Part shown: positions 60,904 to 64,000 of the stretch, in pieces
How positions within the stretch are numbered: position 1 is the first letter of the stretch
Layout: every line of letters starts with the position of its first letter
Origin: Flavobacteriales bacterium
GTDB lineage: Bacteria > Bacteroidota > Bacteroidia > Flavobacteriales_E > Vicingaceae
Direction of reading: 5' to 3'
Assembly (NCBI GenBank): GCA_002706365.1
Contig: PALM01000018.1
Span: forward strand, 1-64,000
DNA length: 64,000 nt
Program-made: the position numbers and the translations under genes
Notes under the pieces: generated by a model
The model's input: the letters and a program-made list of their open reading frames with translations, nothing else
Database searches by the model: none
Told to the model about the DNA's origin: nothing

Positions 60904-61548
60904 ATGTCAAAAACGAATCCTGAAATAGATTTATACCTCAAAGAAGGTTGTGGACGCTGTGAGCTTTTTAAAACGCCCGACTGTAAAGTGCATTCATGGA
61001 CAGATGAGTTAGGTGCTTTACGACAAATACTTCTATCAACGGAATTGAAAGAAGAAAGGAAATGGGGAGTGGCTTGCTATACTCACCAATCGAAGAACAT
61101 TGTAATGCTGTCGGCCCTTAAAGATTTTGTGAGCCTTAGTTTTTTGAAAGGCAGCTTGATCAAAGACCCCGACAAAATACTCTCAAAAGCAGGAGAAAAT
61201 AGTCACATCGCTCGCCTCATCAAGTTTAAAAGCCTTGGACAAGTAGAACAATACAGAGAGAATGTATTGGACTTCATCAAACAGGCAATAGAGATTGAGA
61301 AGTCGGGTAAAAAAGTGAAGAAAGAAGCTGTTCCGGAAGAGATACCGGAGGAATTAAAAACTGCTTTTGAGAATGACGCTATATTCAAAGAAGCTTTTGA
61401 GGCACTAACGCCAGGCCGGAAAAGAGGCTATTTAATCCATTTTAATCAGGCAAAACAATCTAAGACTAGGATTTCTAGGATAGAGAAATACCGCTCTCAA
61501 ATAATGAATGGCATTGGTATCCACGATATTTGGAAGCAATCCAAATAG
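60904..61548 (+). CDS. YdeI-like DUF1801/OmdA domain protein
   Basis: This 214-residue cytoplasmic protein begins with DUF1801-like sequence (VHSWTDELGALRQILLSTELKEERKWGVACYTHQSKNIVMLSALKDFVSLSFLKGSLI) and ends in the OmdA part (EIPEELKTAFENDAIFKEAFEALTPGRKRGYLIHFNQAKQSKTRISRIEKY). This order is that of YdeI of Bacillus and many Bacteroidota proteins annotated as bacteriocin-protection or stress proteins. The biochemical role is unknown. It is eight bases after the META-domain gene, probably co-transcribed. Confidence 0.87.
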   Translation: MSKTNPEIDLYLKEGCGRCELFKTPDCKVHSWTDELGALRQILLSTELKEERKWGVACYTHQSKNIVMLSALKDFVSLSFLKGSLIKDPDKILSKAGENSHIARLIKFKSLGQVEQYRENVLDFIKQAIEIEKSGKKVKKEAVPEEIPEELKTAFENDAIFKEAFEALTPGRKRGYLIHFNQAKQSKTRISRIEKYRSQIMNGIGIHDIWKQSK

Positions 61549-61592
61549 CAATAATTGGATCCATTTTGAGTTATTGAGAAAAGCCAAACCAA

Positions 61593-61877
61593 ATGAGAAG
61601 TATACGTTTACCCTTTCTCCTCATATCAGCCACTTTAATCCTGATCACTCCACTCATTGCCATGCAATTTAGCTCTGAGGTAGATTGGGGACTACTCGAT
61701 TTCATACTCGCCGGCATCTTACTGTATGGAACTGCCTTTACAATAAATGCGATCCTCAACAAAGTCCAAGGTAGAACTAAGCAAATCCTCGCTATTGGGA
61801 TAAGCCTGCTAATCCTTCTATTGATCTGGGCCGAACTAGCGGTAGGAGTGTTTGGGACTCCTTTCGCTGGAAGCTAG
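61593..61877 (+). CDS. Small three-helix membrane protein
   Basis: I do not recognise a named family. The 94-residue protein has three hydrophobic helices (LPFLLISATLILITPLIAM, LLDFILAGILLYGTAFTINAIL and ILAIGISLLILLLIWAELAV) and a short tail GVFGTPFAGS. Small proteins of this shape with this tail are familiar in Bacteroidota as hypothetical inner-membrane proteins. It is 45 bp downstream of the YdeI-like gene, and a heptamer array starts three bases after its stop codon. Confidence 0.7.
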   Translation: MRSIRLPFLLISATLILITPLIAMQFSSEVDWGLLDFILAGILLYGTAFTINAILNKVQGRTKQILAIGISLLILLLIWAELAVGVFGTPFAGS

Positions 61878-61880
61878 TGT

Positions 61881-61936
61881 CGGATCTTGGATTTGGGAGA
61901 TGAGATATGAAATGTGAAAGATGGATTAAGGAGGAA
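61881..61936. repeat. Heptanucleotide array, 8 units
   Basis: Units CGGATCT, TGGATTT, GGGAGAT, GAGATAT, GAAATGT, GAAAGAT, GGATTAA, GGAGGAA, starting three bases after the stop codon at 61877. Confidence 0.85.
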
Positions 61937-62029
61937 GGTTTAATGATGAATGATCTACGATTATCTGGTAAATCTATGCCCCGACGGTTCCTGCTTGCCA
62001 CGTCTCAGGCGTGGACTGATTCCGCATGT

Positions 62030-62063
62030 CTCGATACTATTCCGATTTCATCGGAATCACTCG
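62030..62063. repeat. REP-like imperfect palindrome, copy 2 (inverted relative to copy 1)
   Basis: CTCGATACTATTCCG, then ATTTCAT, then CGGAATCACTCG. The reverse complement shares CGAGTGATTCCG and CGGAAT-GTATCGAG with 35353-35384; the loop differs. Confidence 0.75.
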
Positions 62064-62245
62064 ACAAGCTGATGGGATTGCCTGCCCTACGGCTGGCGGG
62101 TATCGAAGGACAGTCGGCTGGAAATAGGATCTGCGCAATCTGCAAATGGGATCAGCGTGATCAGCGGGAAAGTTTATTTGTCCAATTGATTCAAGCAAAT
62201 CTAATCGCAACCCTACAGAGTTTGATTGTGTGACTTTTTATATAT

Positions 62246-62280
62246 CCCAAGTCCCAGCTCTCAGCTCTCACATTCCAAAT
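62246..62280. repeat. Heptanucleotide array, 5 units
   Basis: Units CCCAAGT, CCCAGCT, CTCAGCT, CTCACAT, TCCAAAT in register; CCCAGCT is identical to the main unit at 35276-35296 read from the other strand. Confidence 0.87.
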
Positions 62281-62328
62281 CTGTCTAAACTTGGTTCCTA
62301 AGCCTGTCGAAGGACTAGGTTCTCCTCC

Positions 62329-64000
62329 CTACTTCCCCTTTTGCTTCAACTGCTGCTGCTTCGCCATCTCTTCCATGCGCTTGGCAAAGCCAGATTTCTT
62401 TTTCTTCTTAGGATTCTTTTTATTCTTCTCGATCTTCGCTCTAATAGCATCTTCATTGATGAATACTTTTCTAATCAAGAAGGTTTGTCCGATCGAGATA
62501 ATGTTCGCCAAGAAATAGTAGTAACTCAATCCTGATGAATAAGAGTTGAACCAAAATAGCATCATGATCGGCATTAGATACATCATGATCTTCATCTGAG
62601 CAGCCATTGGTCCTTCAGTAGCCATACCTGCACTCATAGAAGAGTTCAGCTTAGTATAAAGCGCAATAGAAACTGCCATTAAGATGGTAAAGAGCGAGAT
62701 GTGATCACCGTAGAATGGAATACTGAAACCATCAGGGAATGTATAGATCGAATCATATGTAGAAAGATCATCTGCCCATAAAAAGCTCTCCTGACGCAGC
62801 TCAATAGAGGCCGGGAAGAAGCGGAACATCGCAATCAAAATTGGCATCTGGATCAAGAGTGGAATACAACCACTCAATGGGTTTACTCCGGTCTGACGAT
62901 ACAAGCTCATCATCTCTTGCTGCTTTTTCATCGCATCATCCTTGTACTTCTCATTGATCTCATTGATCTCCGGCTTAAGCACACGCATTTTGGCGCCAGA
63001 CAAGTATGTTTTGTAGGTGATCGGCGAAAGCACCAATTTCAAGAGAATGGTAAGTATCAGAATGATTATACCATAGCTCATATCGAAGCTATCTAGGAAG
63101 TTGAAGACCGGGATTACTGCAAATCGGTTTACCCAACCAAAGATTCCCCAACCCAGATCAATGATCTCTTCTAAGCCTAGATCCAGTTCTTTAAGGATAT
63201 CGTATTTGTTTGGTCCGAAATAGAACGACATGCCATACTGCTCAACCTTAGAGCCGCTCAATGGCAAAGTCAAGGCAGCAGTCATTCTCTTCACATATCT
63301 TTCAGATCCTTCATCAGTCTCGGTCTGTATAAATGCACGAGCCTTGTCAAAAGCATCATCAGCAATAATAGTAGTATTGAAGAATTGCTGCTTTAAAGAG
63401 ATCCATTTTGGATCAGCATCAAACTCCTCTTTCTCATCTGAAGTGGCAGTAAGATAATCGATATCCTCATCCTTGAACTTATAGTAGATGGTTGTAGCAT
63501 CTCTCTGGTTCTTCATTGTCTTCTCCTGATCAGGAGCCTGAACCGACCAGTTGAGATACATCTCACCAGTACGCATATCAACCACTTGATCCATTTCGAT
63601 CAAATTCACATCCAAATCGATCAGATATTGGTCACCTCTTATGGTATAAAGCAATTCCAGATAACGACCGCTTCCCGCATTCAATCTAAAGCTCAATTGC
63701 TGCTCGCCTGAACCACTAACACTCATATCTCCAACTACATCTGTTGTGAAGTAGAGCTCATCAGTATAAATATTCTTATTGTCTCTTGTAAAGAAGTTGA
63801 AATTAAAATCAGATGTAGAATCAATCAGCAATAGAGGCTTCTCAGAATAAGTCACATAATCCTTTAGCTCTACTTTCTCAACTTTACCCCCTTTGGTGTT
63901 GAAATAGAGCTTCATCAGCTCATTCTCTACCTTGATGATTCGTGATTCTCCTTCGGCTGAAGCAGCAAAAGCTCCGTATAGTCTTTCTAATTCTGCATTC
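62329..64000 (-). CDS. yidC: Membrane protein insertase YidC, 5' part cut by window edge
   Basis: The frame is open past the window end; the residues just before the first in-window ATG (LERLYGAFAASAEGESRIIKVENELM) continue the periplasmic domain, so the true start lies beyond 64000. YidC inserts and folds inner-membrane proteins, alone or with Sec. The periplasmic domain (NTKGGKVEKVELKDYV and following) is followed by the five-helix core with LSPITYKTYLSGAKMRVLKPEINEINEKYKDDAMKKQQEMMSLYRQTGVNPLSGCIPLLIQMPI and a late segment MYLMPIMMLFWFNSYSSGLSYYYFLANI. The C-terminus is Lys-rich. Confidence 0.96.
   Translation of the reverse strand, partial: NAELERLYGAFAASAEGESRIIKVENELMKLYFNTKGGKVEKVELKDYVTYSEKPLLLIDSTSDFNFNFFTRDNKNIYTDELYFTTDVVGDMSVSGSGEQQLSFRLNAGSGRYLELLYTIRGDQYLIDLDVNLIEMDQVVDMRTGEMYLNWSVQAPDQEKTMKNQRDATTIYYKFKDEDIDYLTATSDEKEEFDADPKWISLKQQFFNTTIIADDAFDKARAFIQTETDEGSERYVKRMTAALTLPLSGSKVEQYGMSFYFGPNKYDILKELDLGLEEIIDLGWGIFGWVNRFAVIPVFNFLDSFDMSYGIIILILTILLKLVLSPITYKTYLSGAKMRVLKPEINEINEKYKDDAMKKQQEMMSLYRQTGVNPLSGCIPLLIQMPILIAMFRFFPASIELRQESFLWADDLSTYDSIYTFPDGFSIPFYGDHISLFTILMAVSIALYTKLNSSMSAGMATEGPMAAQMKIMMYLMPIMMLFWFNSYSSGLSYYYFLANIISIGQTFLIRKVFINEDAIRAKIEKNKKNPKKKKKSGFAKRMEEMAKQQQLKQKGK

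Larger units (their letters stand above)
61878..62328. repeat. Repeat-rich intergenic region between the small membrane protein and yidC
   Basis: A 451-bp stretch without a supported gene; open frames inside are repeat-derived. It holds a heptamer array (61881-61936), the hairpin CCACG/CGTGG (near 62008), the inverted REP-like palindrome (62030-62063), CCTGCC/GGCGGG and GATCTGCGC-type 10-nt repeats (62131-62170), and another heptamer array (62246-62280). Confidence 0.8.

Noticed and set aside
61907-62233. 108-codon plus-strand open frame
   Set aside because: It lies wholly in palindromes and short-period repeats; its product has no recognisable features.
35269-62280. Heptamer arrays as CRISPR
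   Set aside because: There are no repeat-spacer units of 20-40 bp and no cas genes; period is 7 nt without spacers.
1-64000. tRNA or rRNA genes
   Set aside because: I looked for conserved T-loop and acceptor patterns in gaps and saw none; a covariance-model search would be needed to exclude them.

Overview
The window (about 40% GC) comes from a free-living, probably marine member of the Bacteroidota, most likely a Flavobacteriia/Cryomorphaceae-type organism. The evidence is direct: five secreted proteins with a signal peptide and a type IX secretion (Por) C-terminal tail, two S46 dipeptidyl-peptidases, a YtxJ bacillithiol-system protein, GWxTD, DUF4834, DUF547 and YfhO proteins, a CarB that ends before the usual allosteric domain, and promoter-like TAnnTTTG boxes. 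I see no rRNA, tRNA, CRISPR array or intact transposase gene.

Layout. 1-3.4 kb: 3' part of nadC, a YihY-type membrane protein and a GT-B glycosyltransferase in one transcription unit. 3.4-9.3 kb: a TylF-type methyltransferase and two paralogous double-Kelch secreted proteins that flank a phytanoyl-CoA-dioxygenase-like enzyme. 9.5-17.7 kb: an eight-gene, tightly overlapping operon that looks like a nonulosonic (sialic-acid-like) sugar pathway: CMP-sugar synthetase, a DapA/NanA-family enzyme lacking the catalytic Tyr, two tandem NeuB-family synthases, a formyltransferase, a TIM-barrel isomerase/epimerase-like protein, a CBS-domain/DegT aminotransferase fusion and a Wzx-like flippase. This combination matches no complete pathway that I know. 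17.7-28.3 kb (minus strand): a glycosyltransferase, YfhO, DUF4834, carB and a 1,111-residue secreted protein. 28.4-42 kb: redox proteins (OsmC, YtxJ), ung, an outer-membrane D15 protein, rmuC, GWxTD, rlmB, a GT39-like transferase, an acyltransferase, DUF547 and rhodanese. 40.8-47.8 kb: two S46 peptidases, one with the DPP7-type Gly and one with the DPP11-type Arg, plus AMP nucleosidase. 48-51 kb: two secreted proteins with duplicated 5' modules. 51-64 kb: uvrB, dinB, yceI, trkH/trkA, several lipoproteins and the 3' part of yidC.

The most striking unexplained structure is in the intergenic DNA to the right of 35 kb. At least eighteen separate arrays are built from imperfect heptanucleotides. 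Their sequences differ between arrays, but they keep an exact 7-nt period and a shared pattern: on the pyrimidine-rich strand, two pyrimidines, four variable bases, then T. Arrays abut stop codons and lie next to hairpin palindromes, arrays with 9-11-nt periods, and one small element with a 12-nt flanking duplication. The left half, including the sugar operon, has none of this. The family resembles in principle the heptanucleotide STRR repeats of cyanobacteria; I know of no description in Bacteroidota, but could not search.

Functions are assigned from recognisable motifs and gene order only; no database search was possible.
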